From assembly GCA_016490735.1 (NCBI GenBank), contig JAEMWC010001488.1, positions 50,001 to 114,000 on the forward strand: 64,000 bases of DNA, written 5' to 3'. Origin of the DNA: Pachyseris speciosa. Lineage: Eukaryota; Cnidaria; Anthozoa; Scleractinia; Pachyseridae. The notes under the pieces are model-generated. The model did no database searches. It saw only the letters and a program-made list of their open reading frames with translations, and was not told the origin of the DNA. Positions 10,264 through 21,868 of the stretch are shown piece by piece; within the stretch, counting starts at the first letter, position 1, and the number at the start of each line of letters is the position of its first letter. The translations under genes were made by a program, and so were the position numbers.

Positions 10264-11349
10264 TTGCAGGCTATGAAGATGATTGAACCATGTTTAGTGC
10301 AGTGTGACATAAGAGTTTTAGCTCCTGAAGATGGAAACGAGAGGAGTAAAAATGGTGCCAGGGACCTTGCATTTCTGAGAATTCAGGAAGGAATTAAAAC
10401 ACTTTGAAAGAACCAAAAATATTATTGACTGGGCCATAGTAACTTTATAAGATACTGTAAATATTTTTGGCTCAAAGTCTTAAATATTCATTTGCATTTT
10501 TATTGTTAACAATGTTATCGTTAGACATGTAGAAAAACAGTACAGATCAAGTAGACTCAAAATGAGAGGCTGCTGTTTAAATAATTTGCCAGGGTTTTGC
10601 CATAACATTTATTTAGGCAATGTAAGTTATAAAAGACAGTGGTTCATGTTTTGGATGTGCATACTTTATTGAGTAACAAATGGCACTTGAAAAGTTTGAA
10701 GAGCACTCAAAGAGGTAGAGTTGCTCTTGCCAGAGTCTTGTGCTTCCCTCAATTTTGCTCTCCAAACTTTCTATGTGCACAATAACTTGATATACTGTAT
10801 GCAAACTAAAGCACGAACCAATAATTATTATTAAATGTATAGTCTTACAGCTGTACATGCTTCAAACATCAGCCTGATGACGAATGAATTTTTCTTAGAG
10901 AATTCCTCCTTTATATTGGAACATTGCTTGCTGTATAAATAATTTTGTTATCAGTGGATACAAGAAATTTTTATGCACACAATAAAGAGCTACAGCCATC
11001 AGGCATGATCAGTATAATGTACATCTTTATGAAGTAATTACTCATTATACACCGTATAAGCCTGTAAAAGCCAAGACACGTACACGCAAAAAATGTGCGT
11101 GCCCTTTGCGTGTGCGTAGGACGCTTATTTCTGCACTGCACTGTAGCTCAAAGTATCCTGTGAAACTTTCATATAAACCAAACTGCTTAGAACAAGTAAA
11201 ACACCTAAACCTATGTGTATAGAGTCCAATGGACCCTGAATGGAATGTCTTGAGTAATGGCTGACCTAGTTTGTAGTGGACATAACATTAATATATGTTT
11301 GCTCGAAACATGACTGCAGATATAGTCCAAGAAAATCAATCTTTTGAAG
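10264..11349. other. No recognisable feature
   Basis: AT-rich with short open frames; no recognised domain or clear inverted repeat. Confidence 0.35.
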
Positions 11350-11673
11350 TAGCCTCCTTCGCAGACATCTTTGGGCTCAACTCACGTGTTCCTTCCCACG
11401 AATGTCTGCTGAACTGAACTGCCACTTCCATTCGCCAGCGGTTAGCCTTTGTTTTGAAGAAATCAATAATGAGCTGCATAAGAATGGAAATCGACACCCG
11501 ATTGATGTGCATCATCTGTGAAAGAAATCCCAGGGTTGAAGTCCTACTTTCCATCAATGGGAAAACGAACTATGATTGGCTAACCGCCGCGAACGGAAGT
11601 GGTAGTTCAGTTCAGCAGACATTCATGGGGAAGGAATGCGTGATGAGCCCAAAGACATCTGTGAAGGAGGCTA
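11350..11673. mobile_element. MITE with about 100 bp terminal inverted repeats
   Basis: The left end reads TAGCCTCCTTCGCAGACATC and the right end is its near reverse complement. Pairing continues through GAATGTCTGCTGAACTGAAC to GCGGTTAGCC. The two small open frames here are read from the arms and are not genes. No convincing target-site duplication was found. Confidence 0.75.
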
Positions 11674-13009
11674 TGCCTCAAGATCCAAAGTTGCTTTTTT
11701 TAATTACATAAGGTAGTCGCAGCTGATCACTAAGAAAAAAAAACAAAATTAAAAAAAAACGATATTACCAAAGGACAACTGGAATTTAATTTTTTAAGTA
11801 CAATGGTAAATTTTCCTCTTTGTAATTTACTTTGTCTATTTAGCTGGCTTTCTGTGCACTCAAACAGAGGTGCAATCTGAAAATAATTTATGTGTGAGTG
11901 TAAAGCTACCTGGATAAAAGATTCTAATAAAACTCTTTCAGAGATAAATGTTATTCCCACTTTGGGAATAATGTGTTGTTACCCCAATGTGTTGTTACCC
12001 CAAAATATTCCACAGTTTTTCACCCCAGTACACTGTAGGTAATAAATAAACAATGTGCAATAAAATTATGGGCAAAATGAGCTACTTGTTAATTGTTAAA
12101 AACTGCACAATGTAACTTGTCTGGAACTTGATTTTACAATACCATAAAAGTGTAAGGGACCTCATGATCAGAGTACTACATGTTAGGATAACTTGAATAT
12201 TGGAGTAGTACAAAATTACTGTTTCCAACACTTTTGCATTGTATTCTATAAAAAGCAGGCTGTCGCACGAAACAACACTAGTTTTTAGAGGGCTCTCCTC
12301 TTTTCGCGCGCCCGTTTTCACCCTTCCCTTTCCCTTTCTAGCGCCTGACATGCAGGCTACTTTGATTCACACTCTCCATGAAATATGTGCATCAAGTAAA
12401 CAAGCCAAAAGTATATTTCTCAAATGTCAAAATCAAGTATCAAAATCGATAAGGTGGTCAAAGCAACCAGAATATTCACAGACTCCAACTATTATAAGCC
12501 GATTTTTTAACTGCTTTGCCAGATTTTTGAGTCAGGTCTTACACTTGAGTTTTGGATCAATTCCTATTGCTCTTCATGACAACATTTCATTGGTTTAAAA
12601 TTCATTTTAAAAAAAATGACAGTTTGTTTCTTCTAAATCACTTACATGTATCTCATCAGGATGTAATTAAACTCTGCTTGATTGTGATCTGTACTTGCTC
12701 TATCTTCTGCACTAAGCATACAGTGTACATGAAGCTTCTTAATTGCTAAACTGTATGTGCTTGCTCTCCATTTAATACAAGGATACATTGCAATGCATTC
12801 TGATTGGGCTATTTGCATAATTCTGTCACCAATCAGAAGAAAAAGCCAAAATTCCTTTGAAGTTTGTAAAACACGCAGTGCGATACAATGAATTGCGCTC
12901 TAATTTTCATCAGTGCTCCCCTTTGTGCTTGTTTGAACATTTTGCAAACCACAAAAAATTACATGTACATGTAAGCTTACATGTAGGGTATTTGACTTGT
13001 GTACTCTTA
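11674..13009. other. Mostly unannotatable; dispersed repeat at 12430-12560
   Basis: A block starting ATCAAAATCGATAAGGTGG, continuing CAAAGCAACCAG and GCCGATTTTTTAACTGCTTTGC, recurs in part at 15108-15215 and 15797-15837. It is an unclassified dispersed repeat. The rest shows no recognisable feature. Confidence 0.45.
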
Positions 13010-13253
13010 CAATAGCCCATTTTACAGTTGTGTGCTCAGTCACCTGGGTTTTGGGTGGAGGAGAGGCTGGAGGTGACCTTGTTTTGATACAGACCTCACT
13101 GCTTTTCTCATGTAAATCATGTTATTCTCAAGCTAACTAGTCCACATTTGCATAAGAAAGACAGAGAGGTTTGTATCAGAACAAGGTCACCTCCAGCCTC
13201 GCTTCCACTCAAAGGCCAGGTCACTAGGCATACAACTGTAAAATGGACTATTG
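13010..13253. mobile_element. MITE, 244 bp, long inverted repeats
   Basis: CAATAGCCCATTTTACAGTT at the left end matches the reverse complement of the right end (CAATAGTCCATTTTACAGTT). Pairing continues through GAGGCTGGAGGTGACCTTGT. It is non-coding and the target duplication is unclear. Confidence 0.75.
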
Positions 13254-13706
13254 AAAGGTACAAGTATGATTAGACAACTGATGGCATTCCGAAGCTGCAT
13301 AATTTAATATGAGCTTCATTCAAAGTGGAAACCCAACAACTTTAACCTTCTAAAGAAAACACACCAGACTGAGTACTAAATTTGAGAACAGCTGTACAAA
13401 GAGTATGGTGATTGACAGCTAGGATACCACCACATTCGTCACTAAAGTAAAATGCAAAGGCTAAAATTAATGTAGCTTACCTTGTCTCTTTTTGTATTCA
13501 TTTTGCCAGTGAGTGAAGTCAGTCCACGAGCAAAGCTGAGACAACTTGTTTTTTAAAAATTGTCTTCAAGGAATCCCCAAATCCGAGTTCTTACCACAAT
13601 ATTGATCAGCAAAACAAAGTGTCACACGAAAAACTAAACCCTCGTGGAGAAAACCGCTGACTAAGTCGCCTGCTTTCCGGTAAGTACATGTATAAAATTC
13701 AAACTA

Positions 13707-14963
13707 TGGACTGCGGACTACCGACTGCGGACCCGGACTGCGGACTGGGTGTAAAACGAGGACTGAGTATAAAATGAGGACTGAAGGCTGCGGACTAGGT
13801 ACAAAATGCGGACTGAGTACAAAACACTGAGCAAAAGGCGGGTATGGACAAAACTTGGGCTCGGCCATGGCCCACCCATGAATGCTGTCATAGCTACGAC
13901 TCTCTTCTGTTCTCTTGGCGGCGGTTCGCTCAAATTTTTCAGTGTTTAACAGACTCGTGGTAGATTGGAATCAGAAAAACCTGAATGCCATATAAACGTA
14001 AGTTTTGGGCGGCTAAAAAAATCGTAAGGAAAGGCAATTATTATAAAGGAGCTCCCGCAAATTTCTACATGCTATGGTCCTATTCCGTGCAGATCAGCCA
14101 GTGAACTGGGTCCCAGTTTTTGTCACTTGCGTGAACCCGCGATGACTGAAGGATCCAAACCAGAGTGTAATAATCTAGCATCCAAGCATGTACTACACCT
14201 GCCCATAACCTTTACGATATGAAACGTAATTATTTTGATACTGAAGGCTTCAAGTTTTCCCGTCGTTGAAGCTGTCAACAATGTAAACTTTATATTATTC
14301 ATTTTGGTCAACTTGCGTTACGCTGTGTTACGCCTGGTGGTCAGAGCACATCAGGTGTTTATTCTTATATACTTTTGAACAAAAATGGAAAGTAAGTTCA
14401 GCTCCGAGGATTCCCGAGCTTTTCTTGAAAGAACATTTTGGAAATTGCGGCAGGAAAACATAATTTGGGACAGAATCAACGGAATCAAATACGCGTGCAT
14501 TACCGTGGTAACGGCGAACAGCGATTGGTTGAAGTTTTCCCAAAATCTACACACCTCAGGAGACGTGATTGTCTTGGAATTTTGGAAAACATTTGATTCA
14601 AAAAGAATTAAAGGTATAAAATACTCCGAATTCAGTCCTACCACCAGTCTGTTTAGAAAATTTGAGCGAAACCCCGCCGAGAGAACAGAAGAGAGTCGAA
14701 GGTATGAACGATTGACGGAGAACGTTTACAAAGGTTTCCAGCAATGCTGAACCGATTTTTAAAACAATTGACCACCGGTGCGCCATAGGGCGGGCCATAG
14801 GGTTGGCCATGGCCTACACCATGGCCTAGGTCACGTTTTGTCCACACTCGCCTTTTGCACGGTGTTTTGTACTCTGTCCGCGTTTTGTACCTAGTCCACA
14901 GCCTTCAGTCCGCATTTTATACTCAGTCCGTACTTTATACTTAGTCCGTAGTCCGCAGTGCGC
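13707..14963. mobile_element. Foldback element with degenerate tandem-repeat arms
   Basis: The left arm (about 13707-13880) is built of repeated GGACTGCGGACT / GAGTATAAAATG units and ends near GGCCATGGCC. The right arm (about 14800-14963) is its reverse complement (CAGTCCGCATTTTATACTCA and so on). Arms made of short tandem units are characteristic of foldback-type elements. The core holds an open frame at 14385-14750. No target duplication was resolved. Confidence 0.65.
14385..14750 (+). CDS. Unknown 121-residue ORF inside foldback element
   Basis: An ATG-initiated frame of 121 residues in the core of the 13707-14963 element. It begins MESKFSSEDSRAFLERTFWK and is rich in charged and aromatic residues. 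Two segments resemble each other (DRINGIKYACI and KRIKGIKYSEF), hinting at an internal duplication. No transposase motif is visible. It could be chance, since the region is also partly open on the minus strand. Confidence 0.25.
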   Translation: MESKFSSEDSRAFLERTFWKLRQENIIWDRINGIKYACITVVTANSDWLKFSQNLHTSGDVIVLEFWKTFDSKRIKGIKYSEFSPTTSLFRKFERNPAERTEESRRYERLTENVYKGFQQC

Positions 14964-15837
14964 AGAGGGAAAGGGAAGAAGACCGACAAAAGGAGCTACA
15001 TGTTCCTTGTTTTCTTTTGTGGAATGTGTCTAGTGTCTTTAAATTTAGTCATTTGTTCCGGCAGGATTTGCTCAAATGACAAACCCAGATGACAAAAGCA
15101 ACCATGACAAAGCAACCAGCATATCAACCGATAGACTCGCACTATAGCCGATTTTTTTAACTGCTTTGCCACAACTTTGAGTCAAGTCTTAGACTTGAGT
15201 TTCCCTCCCCCCCTTCTCTCTCTCCTTAACGTCCACTTATCCCAGGTTTTTCTGGAGACACTAAATTCAATATGATAGTTTGCGGGAAGGATATGTGAGA
15301 CAATCACCGTTATTATAAATCGCCCGCCATCGTTGTTCAGTCATCCTGTCGCAAATACTCGCAATCACGCGTGCAATAAAATGATGGCGATTTTCTGCTT
15401 CCGAGGTTCGTTTTTAGCTCCAGGTTTCTATTATGTGAGGTGAAGAGAATATGTCAAAAGAAGTCACTCTGTGCGGGAAGACAGCAAAGTAAAGTGGCAA
15501 GCGTACAAGCTATGATATTAAATCGGATGCTGTTGTTAAAAAAATAGACAAAGACGCTTCAAATATCCCTGACGGAGACTGTGTATTAACTTTACAAATG
15601 TCTCATCGTGACAAACTAGAAGATCACAGCGTACACCCATTGTTCTCATTGTAACATCATTTTCTTCTCAACTACAGTTATCTTTTTATGTTCTATACTT
15701 AAAGATGAAGTAAAATAAATAGGAAATGGACAATTTTGTTCTCTGCTCAAAATGCCCCACACTAACGTTCAAATGTAGAGCTCTCCGTACCGAAAATCGA
15801 AAATCGATAAGGTGCTCAAAGCAACCCGCATATTGAT
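14964..15837. other. Two partial dispersed-repeat copies, otherwise nothing seen
   Basis: 15108-15215 repeats the block at 12430-12560 (CAAAGCAACCAGCATAT, GCCGATTTTTTTAACTGCTTTGC). 15797-15837 is a third partial copy, cut short at 15838 where the LTR begins. No coding region is recognised. Confidence 0.5.
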
Positions 15838-16067
15838 TGTAGAGTGGATTGTCTAGTATTCTGCAACATACACCTTTATTGATATCTAACTGGCAATACC
15901 AGCAACTCCAACAACAAGAACATCTTGTTACAAGCTCGGCTTTTATAGGTACGCCTGAGAATCTAGAACATTCCGTATGATTACAGTAGATTCTATTTAT
16001 ATACTATGTCAAGGATGACTAAGCATGACACAGCAACTTCTAGAACATTCTTGAGGGTTACACTACA
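15838..16067 (-). repeat. 3' LTR of the Gypsy element, 230 bp
   Basis: The unit is bounded by TGTAG and CTACA, the TG...CA termini of LTRs. On the minus strand it has TATAAAA at 15947-15941 and AATAAA at 15880-15875, in the right order for promoter and polyadenylation signal. A purine tract lies immediately upstream. No second copy was found, so this LTR cannot be aged by LTR divergence. Confidence 0.75.
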
Positions 16068-16081
16068 TCCTCTCTTCTTTA
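16068..16081 (-). promoter_or_regulatory. Polypurine tract
   Basis: On the minus strand TAAAGAAGAGAGGA ends exactly at the first base of the LTR, the position and composition expected of the plus-strand DNA primer site of an LTR retrotransposon. Confidence 0.7.
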
Positions 16082-16159
16082 CAAAGACTGGCGAACAATT
16101 CATGAAAGAAATCACAATAGATTACTTTGCCTATTGCAATCTATAAAATGTCTCTAAAG

Positions 16160-17420
16160 TTATTTAAACAGAACGAAGTCAATATACTTGGGGTTTGGCT
16201 TCACTTGTCTTTGTGATTTTCTTACACCTTGTCGAATCGGTACTGGTTCTAAATTCGTGTCCTTTAAATGCGTTTGTCCTGTTTCATTGTTGTCTCCAGG
16301 AAGTTCGAAGGACTTTGGCTGTGGGGCAACTGGCAAGGCTGCATCTGACTGTGTGACTGGGCCCACAGGAAGGTCTAAAGAAGAGTCTGGAACAATGACT
16401 TTGGGCGTCGTCATTTCTCTTGTTTTCCTGATGTGAAACCGATTCCTCCTGTACTCACGGCCATCTGCCTTTACTATGTACGAGCTGTCAGTTTCTCTTC
16501 TGACCACACTTCCTTGTGTCCACAGGGGCAACGACTGAGGTCTGATCTTGGCGGAATACTATCTCCTACAACAAGAGGGGGTAGCGGCTTTGCTTTCTTA
16601 TCATGGTACCTCTTGTTCTGTTGCTTCTTCTTGACTGAAGCTTTTATGATGCTTGAGGTTGGTATTACATGCGGTTCAAGTAACTCTGATTTCACTGGTA
16701 TAGCTGTTCTTGTTCTTCTGGAATTCAGCTTCTCATTAGATGATGCCAACTCATCAGGAGTATTCCTTTGTTCCAAAATAGCCATCCAGGGGTCTTGACT
16801 CATCTTGAGTAACCTCTTAGCTTGTTTGACTGCAGCTTCTGCTGTACCGTTTCCTTTTGGATGGTGTGGTGAAGATGTATAGTGATGAAAATTCCACTTC
16901 TCTGAAAACTCTTTAAATCCTTGCTGGCATATTGGGGATCATTATCTGATATCACCACCTCAGGGACTGCCTGCCGGACAAAAATCTTCTTCATCTGTAA
17001 GATTGTAGACTCAGCATCAGTATCATTTAGTTGCTCTAAGTCCCAGTATTTTGTCAGATTATCTACAACTACCAAGTAGACGCCTTTCTTCACGTTGAAC
17101 AGATCAGTACTGACTATTTGCCATCTTGTCTTTGGAGTAGGCTCGCTCTGCATGGTTTCTCTAGATTGGTCTGGCTTAGCTTCCTGACCTATGGAACAGT
17201 TATCGCAGAGATATTTGACATCATGGTGAATCGATGGCCAAAACAATGTATCTCTTGCATGTCTCATGCATCCCTCTGCTCCTAGGTGAGTGCAATGTAT
17301 CTTTTCTAACATCTGTGGACGCATAGCCGTGGGGACGAGCACTCTCGTTCCTCTGTAGATTATTCCATCCTGAGCTGCTAGTTCATCTCTATACGGCCAA
17401 TAGTCACGGACATTGGGCGG
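16160..17420 (-). pseudogene. Gypsy integrase and pol C-terminus
   Basis: 17342-16800 encodes the zinc-binding domain (HLGAEGCMRHARDTLFWPSI, then CDNC) and the catalytic core with Asp residues in STDLF and SDNDPQY. The third acidic residue falls after a frameshift near 16860. 16803-16160 encodes the C-terminal region with SYIVKADGREYRRNRFHIRK. The product would integrate the retrotransposon cDNA. At least two frame changes make it non-functional. Confidence 0.8.
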
Positions 17421-17423
17421 TAC

Positions 17424-18021
17424 TTACGTCTTGTCCTCAGGCCATCCATTAGCTATGATTTCAGCTAAGGTCATGAGATTGCCATCTCTTGAGGTTGCTG
17501 TTGCTACTTTCTGAAGCGTTGCAGCTGTCATGTTGTGAAAGATATTTGGATCTATTCCTTCGATCTCTTTCATGAGAACTTCTTCTGCGTGAATCGTAAA
17601 GACTTCATAATCATCCATTTCCTTCTTGTGCATTCGGCTGTTTGGGAGGGCAGATCTTGACAGATGATCACTTATGTACATCTGAGTTCCCTTTTTGTAC
17701 ACAACATTCAGGCGGTACTTTTGTAGTCGTAGCATCATGCGTTGTAACCTCTTGGGTGCTCTGTTGATACTTTTGGCTAGAGCCGTTTCTAGAGGCTTAT
17801 AAATCTGTGACTGCTGTAATCTCTTCTCTTCCATGAAGATAGTGGTCAAGTCGTGTACAACCAAACACCAGTGCGAGGCATTCCTTCTCGATCGGAGAAT
17901 AACGTCTCTCAGTTTCAGTCATTGTGCGACTAGCAAATGCCACTGGTCTGCCAGCTTGAAGTAGAACTGCTCCAAGTCCATAGTCCTTAGCATCCGTCTC
18001 AATCGTTACTTCCTCCTCCAA
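17424..18021 (-). pseudogene. Gypsy RNase H
   Basis: 18021-17797 reads IETDAKDYGLGAVLLQ and RRYSPIEKECLALVFG, the first Asp and the Glu of retroviral-type RNase H. The domain continues in another frame at 17864-17424 (YRLNVVYKKGTQMYISDHLSR). A frameshift near 17810 separates the halves. Confidence 0.85.
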
Positions 18022-18039
18022 ATTGTAGTAACGGAGTAG

Positions 18040-18770
18040 TTACGGTTCTGAAATCATCTGTATCAACTTGTTGAAGGCATCTTCGTGAACTTTCGACCAA
18101 ATGAATTGGTTTTGCTCCTTGGTTAGGTTTCTGAGAGGTTCAGATACATCGGACAGCTGAGGTAAAAACTTGCCCCGATAATTGATCATTCCAAGTAATC
18201 TTCTCACTTCAATCTTACTACGTGGTCTCGGCATCTGAATTATGGCTTCAACTTTGGCTGGATCTGGCAAAACACCCTCAGAAGTCAGGATATGACCACA
18301 GTACTTCAACTTCTGTTGTTTGAAGACGAACTTGTCCTTGTTCAGTTTGAAATTTCGCTCCCTGCACTTCTGTAGTAACGCAATCAGATTTCTGTCATGG
18401 TCTGCCAGGGATTTTTCCTGGGTGTTTCCTGCTCCAGTCACTAACAGGTCATCAGTTATTGCAGTTACTCCTTCCAGGCCTTCAATGATTTCGTTAACAT
18501 GTCTCTGAAATTCTTCTAGTGCACTACATATACCGAAAAGGCATCCTAAGCCACTTGTATCTGCCAAAAGGAGTGTGAAATGTTGTTAATTGCTGGAATC
18601 CTAATCTAGCTTCACTTGCAGAAAACGATCTTTAGCATCCAGGACTGTGAACACTTGCGCTTTAGCAAGCCTGGAGGTCACATCATCAATGGTTGGGAGG
18701 CAGAGCTTTGGTATTTTGACATGCTTGTTCAATTCTCTGGGGTCCAGAGAATTGAACAAGAGAAGTGTCC
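18040..18770 (-). pseudogene. Gypsy reverse transcriptase
   Basis: Upstream pieces LDPRELNKHVKIPK and VFTVLDAKDRFLQVKLD (about 18750-18610) lead, after a stop and frameshift near 18590-18560, into 18567-18040 with GICSALEEFQRHVN, the active-site box TAITDDLLV, and KCRERNFKLNKDKF. The two catalytic Asp residues are kept. Breaks in frame make it inactive. Confidence 0.85.
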
Positions 18771-19180
18771 ACTTCTTAATTGAGGTTCAATCATGTTCTT
18801 AGAGTGGCTGCTGTCAGTGACTGAATACATGCAGTACACTTCATCATTATTCAGTGTTGGTTCTGCTTCTTCAATTCGGTGAACACTCCTCGTAGGTTTC
18901 TTGAAATTATTCTTCACAGGTTCTATGTTCTCCTTTGAGATTCTTGATCTCGACTTCTGCATATCTTAGCAAAATGGTTTTTCACGTTACACTTGCTGCA
19001 TTTTTGCCATAAGCCGGACACTGGCGCACATTGTGAATCGTTCCACAATATTTACACTGTTTCACCGTTTCTACTCGTTGTTTAAAATATGGCTTTTTTC
19101 CTTTGTTCTTGACAGCACGTACTGAAGTTTCAATCTCTCCATCAATCTTTTTCAGTTGATCACTGAATTAACGCTCTTTT
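18771..19180 (-). pseudogene. Gypsy nucleocapsid and protease-region remnant
   Basis: At about 19075-18955 the minus strand reads CKYCGTIHNVRQCPAYGK, then CSKCNVKNHFAKIC after a one-base frameshift, a double zinc-knuckle arrangement typical of this Gypsy lineage. 18962-18729 is the poorly conserved stretch before RT. No protease DTG motif is seen. Homology fades above about 19180. Confidence 0.7.
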
Positions 19181-20331
19181 TCAAAATTGATTTCTGTATG
19201 ATGTAAAATGAGGCATCAAGAACAATGAGTTGTTGGTTTATAATGGGCATTAACATCACACGTCTGCAGCAGTTCGGCCTGATATGAACAATTACACTAG
19301 GATATAATTCTTATTTGGAGCCAGGCCAAATGCCGTATCTATTGCCTTCTGGACGTTACCGATCCACACAGGATTCTGGCAGTTGTACATGGTCGTAAAC
19401 TCGTGGGTTCTACTCAGTTCAGACGGGGAGTATGATTATTTTTCCTTTTTTATTTCTCTTTTCGAGTGAACCTTTCATATGACAATCCCAATTACTTTTG
19501 CCTTTCAAAGGCATTAATAAATTGTTAGCGCCATTGAGTCAGGCCAGAAGATTCCATGGTTTTAAAGCTTTGAAGATAGAAAAGATTGTATGACACCGCT
19601 CAATCAAAGCAGTAGCCTGAACCAACATGACAATAATGCCATTTATGCCGATACAATGTTGCGTTCCGAGTACGGGAGCTCTGCGTGGCGTCGAACTGAT
19701 TTGCTGGAGATGATATGGTATGATCGTCACAAATATCGACTTATGAATTGACTTTTTTGGCCTTTCCTATAAAGTGGCGGCTTTAATCGCAATCAAATAA
19801 AAGTTGACACTGTTATGTCAAGTGAATAAAATGTCATGTTTAGCAGAGGTGGGGCGAAAAGGCGCCTACTGAAAGGTACCATGCAAAATAGTAATCCAAC
19901 AGATGGTTTTGTATAGGGAGAGGAGGGAGGGAAAGTTGTGCTTGTTGTTTTATTTATTTATTCCTTATTTTTTTTTTCCAAAAAGGGATAATAGTCGTAA
20001 TGGTGCATGAAAGCAAGAGGGAGTGGGGGGGGGGGGGGGGTGGTGGTTGTAAGCGTGTCTTCTTTTTGATACTCAGGGGCAGCTATGCCCTCAACATGTT
20101 TGGCTATAATGCCATATTTTGTGCTACACGATAAACCACCATCGGATCAACAAATATGTGCGGATTAAGAGTATAAAGGGGAATTCTATCGACACAACAT
20201 CTTGCCTTAACATGATGTTTGGTTATTTAAGTTAAGTGTCATGTTTGCTGAGTTTTGGTCAATGACCTTGTGCAAATGTGAAGCCCTCCATGAGTTTTCA
20301 TATTTGTTGCTTTACCGGGGAGACATTTGTC
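19181..20331. other. No recognisable gene; poly-G tract
   Basis: Contains a G homopolymer of about 14 near 20027-20040 and an AT-rich low-complexity stretch near 19440-19470. No recognised coding region or transposon ends. Confidence 0.4.
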
Positions 20332-21115
20332 GGCTTCACACTAGAGTTTGTAAGTATAATCTAAGTGCACTTGGAACATACTTTGAGTGTGAAGGGGTGA
20401 ACTGTACATACTTGAACTTTACTTAGTGACCATGGAAACGTTCGTAGGTCAAAGAAGCCGAAGTTCTCCGCCAAGTATGATCTACACCACACTTGAGAAC
20501 ACACTTGACCAATAGGAAATGGAAGCCAACTGAAAGCGATGTGCAGAAGTGCCACGATTTTGATGAACCGACGGATAAACAACTTGCCTGCTGAGATCGA
20601 TCGAATAATTCAAAATGGATGGCTGGAGTTTGGAGAACTATATGAAACATTTATTTTATGTAAGAATACATAGAAAGGAAAGAATAGTCGATACAAATGA
20701 TTGAACTAAAACTCTCATTTGAATTTCATTTACAGAGACAGCCTATACCATCGCTTTTCATTTCATCTGACACCAAATGCGATTAATGCAAACCAGCCAC
20801 TGTTTCAACCTGTTCATTTTTTTGCACCACAACAACTCCGTTAAATACAATTTGAGTTAAAAATAGCGAAAAAATATATAGGAACTGCAAAAGGCTCAAT
20901 TCCTCTGTGAAGGCCTCATGATCTTACTGGCGAGGAATCGCATTTGTGATATGCAGGACGGATTTTACGGCGAAAGATGATCGACAGCCTGTGCTTCAAG
21001 CAATATACTTTGTCATAAGGTGTGAAGCCAAGTTTTTTAAAGTGCGACTTGAGATTTTCAAGTGCACTTGAGCCAAGTGCTTACTTGAGACTAAATTAGC
21101 TTCTAGTGTGAAGTC
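20332..21115. mobile_element. Inverted-repeat element, about 780 bp
   Basis: GGCTTCACACTAG at the left and CTAGTGTGAAGTC at the right are inverted. Weaker inverted similarity continues inward through AAGTGCACTTG. Open frames inside (20361-20650) are not recognised. No target duplication was identified. Confidence 0.5.
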
Positions 21116-21868
21116 AACAATTTACCATAAAAAGAAAACGAAAACCAAGTAATTTCTGTTGACACTACTCTAAATATTTTATTGGCGCCATAGTAGATCA
21201 GTTAGCTAAGGATAATCTAACATTTTATTCCAAGGAAAAACTCGTGCCGGCAAGTCCTTCAAGCTAGAGTCGAAACTTTGTTGGTTTTTTAAGCCATTTA
21301 AAAACTTAAAATAATTTTAAAGTAATGGTTTTTCGCATTCTTTTTAAACACTGAAATTTATTTCAGTCACTACTTTTTCGTATACTTTCTCTATTGGATG
21401 ATTTATTGGATTACTTCTTAAACTAATCACATGGAAACTCCACAATCTTGAATGACTTTCTCAGCCAAACGGAGTTTACTATTCACAGTACTGTTTCCGG
21501 TTACTTTTCCAAACGGCGCATATAGCAGATGGCACGTGGTATGTACTGTTTAATTGTCATTGTTGGTCAATTCTAGATTTGCTAGGTTACTCGTCCTTTC
21601 GCGCACACTGTCGTTAACGTTTATTTATTTATTTATTTTGTATGCGACGTTCGTTGGTTCATATTGTATACATTAAAATCACAGTAGTCACATAGCAGCA
21701 ACTGAACAAGAAATGAACGCTCAATACAAGCTAATTCTTCTTTTGCCGGACCTACTGAACTTCTGTTTTTCTTTATCACAATTTCCTTATCACCTCACAG
21801 AAAGATATTGACGTCACGTATGTAAGCAGGTGTCAGTTATACATAACCCAAATTGCCTACGTGGTCTA
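21116..21868. other. No recognisable feature
   Basis: AT-rich with a TTTATTTATTTATTTTG stretch near 21620. No recognised coding region. Confidence 0.35.

Larger units (their letters stand above)
15838..19180 (-). mobile_element. Ty3/Gypsy LTR retrotransposon, 5'-truncated, degenerate
   Basis: Read on the minus strand the order is nucleocapsid zinc knuckles, protease region, reverse transcriptase, RNase H, integrase, polypurine tract and one LTR (15838-16067), which is Ty3/Gypsy order. Every domain is broken by frameshifts. No second LTR copy is seen above 19180, so the 5' end including gag and the 5' LTR is lost. The pol resembles the K02A2.6-like Gypsy lineage widespread in marine invertebrates. 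Confidence 0.85.
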
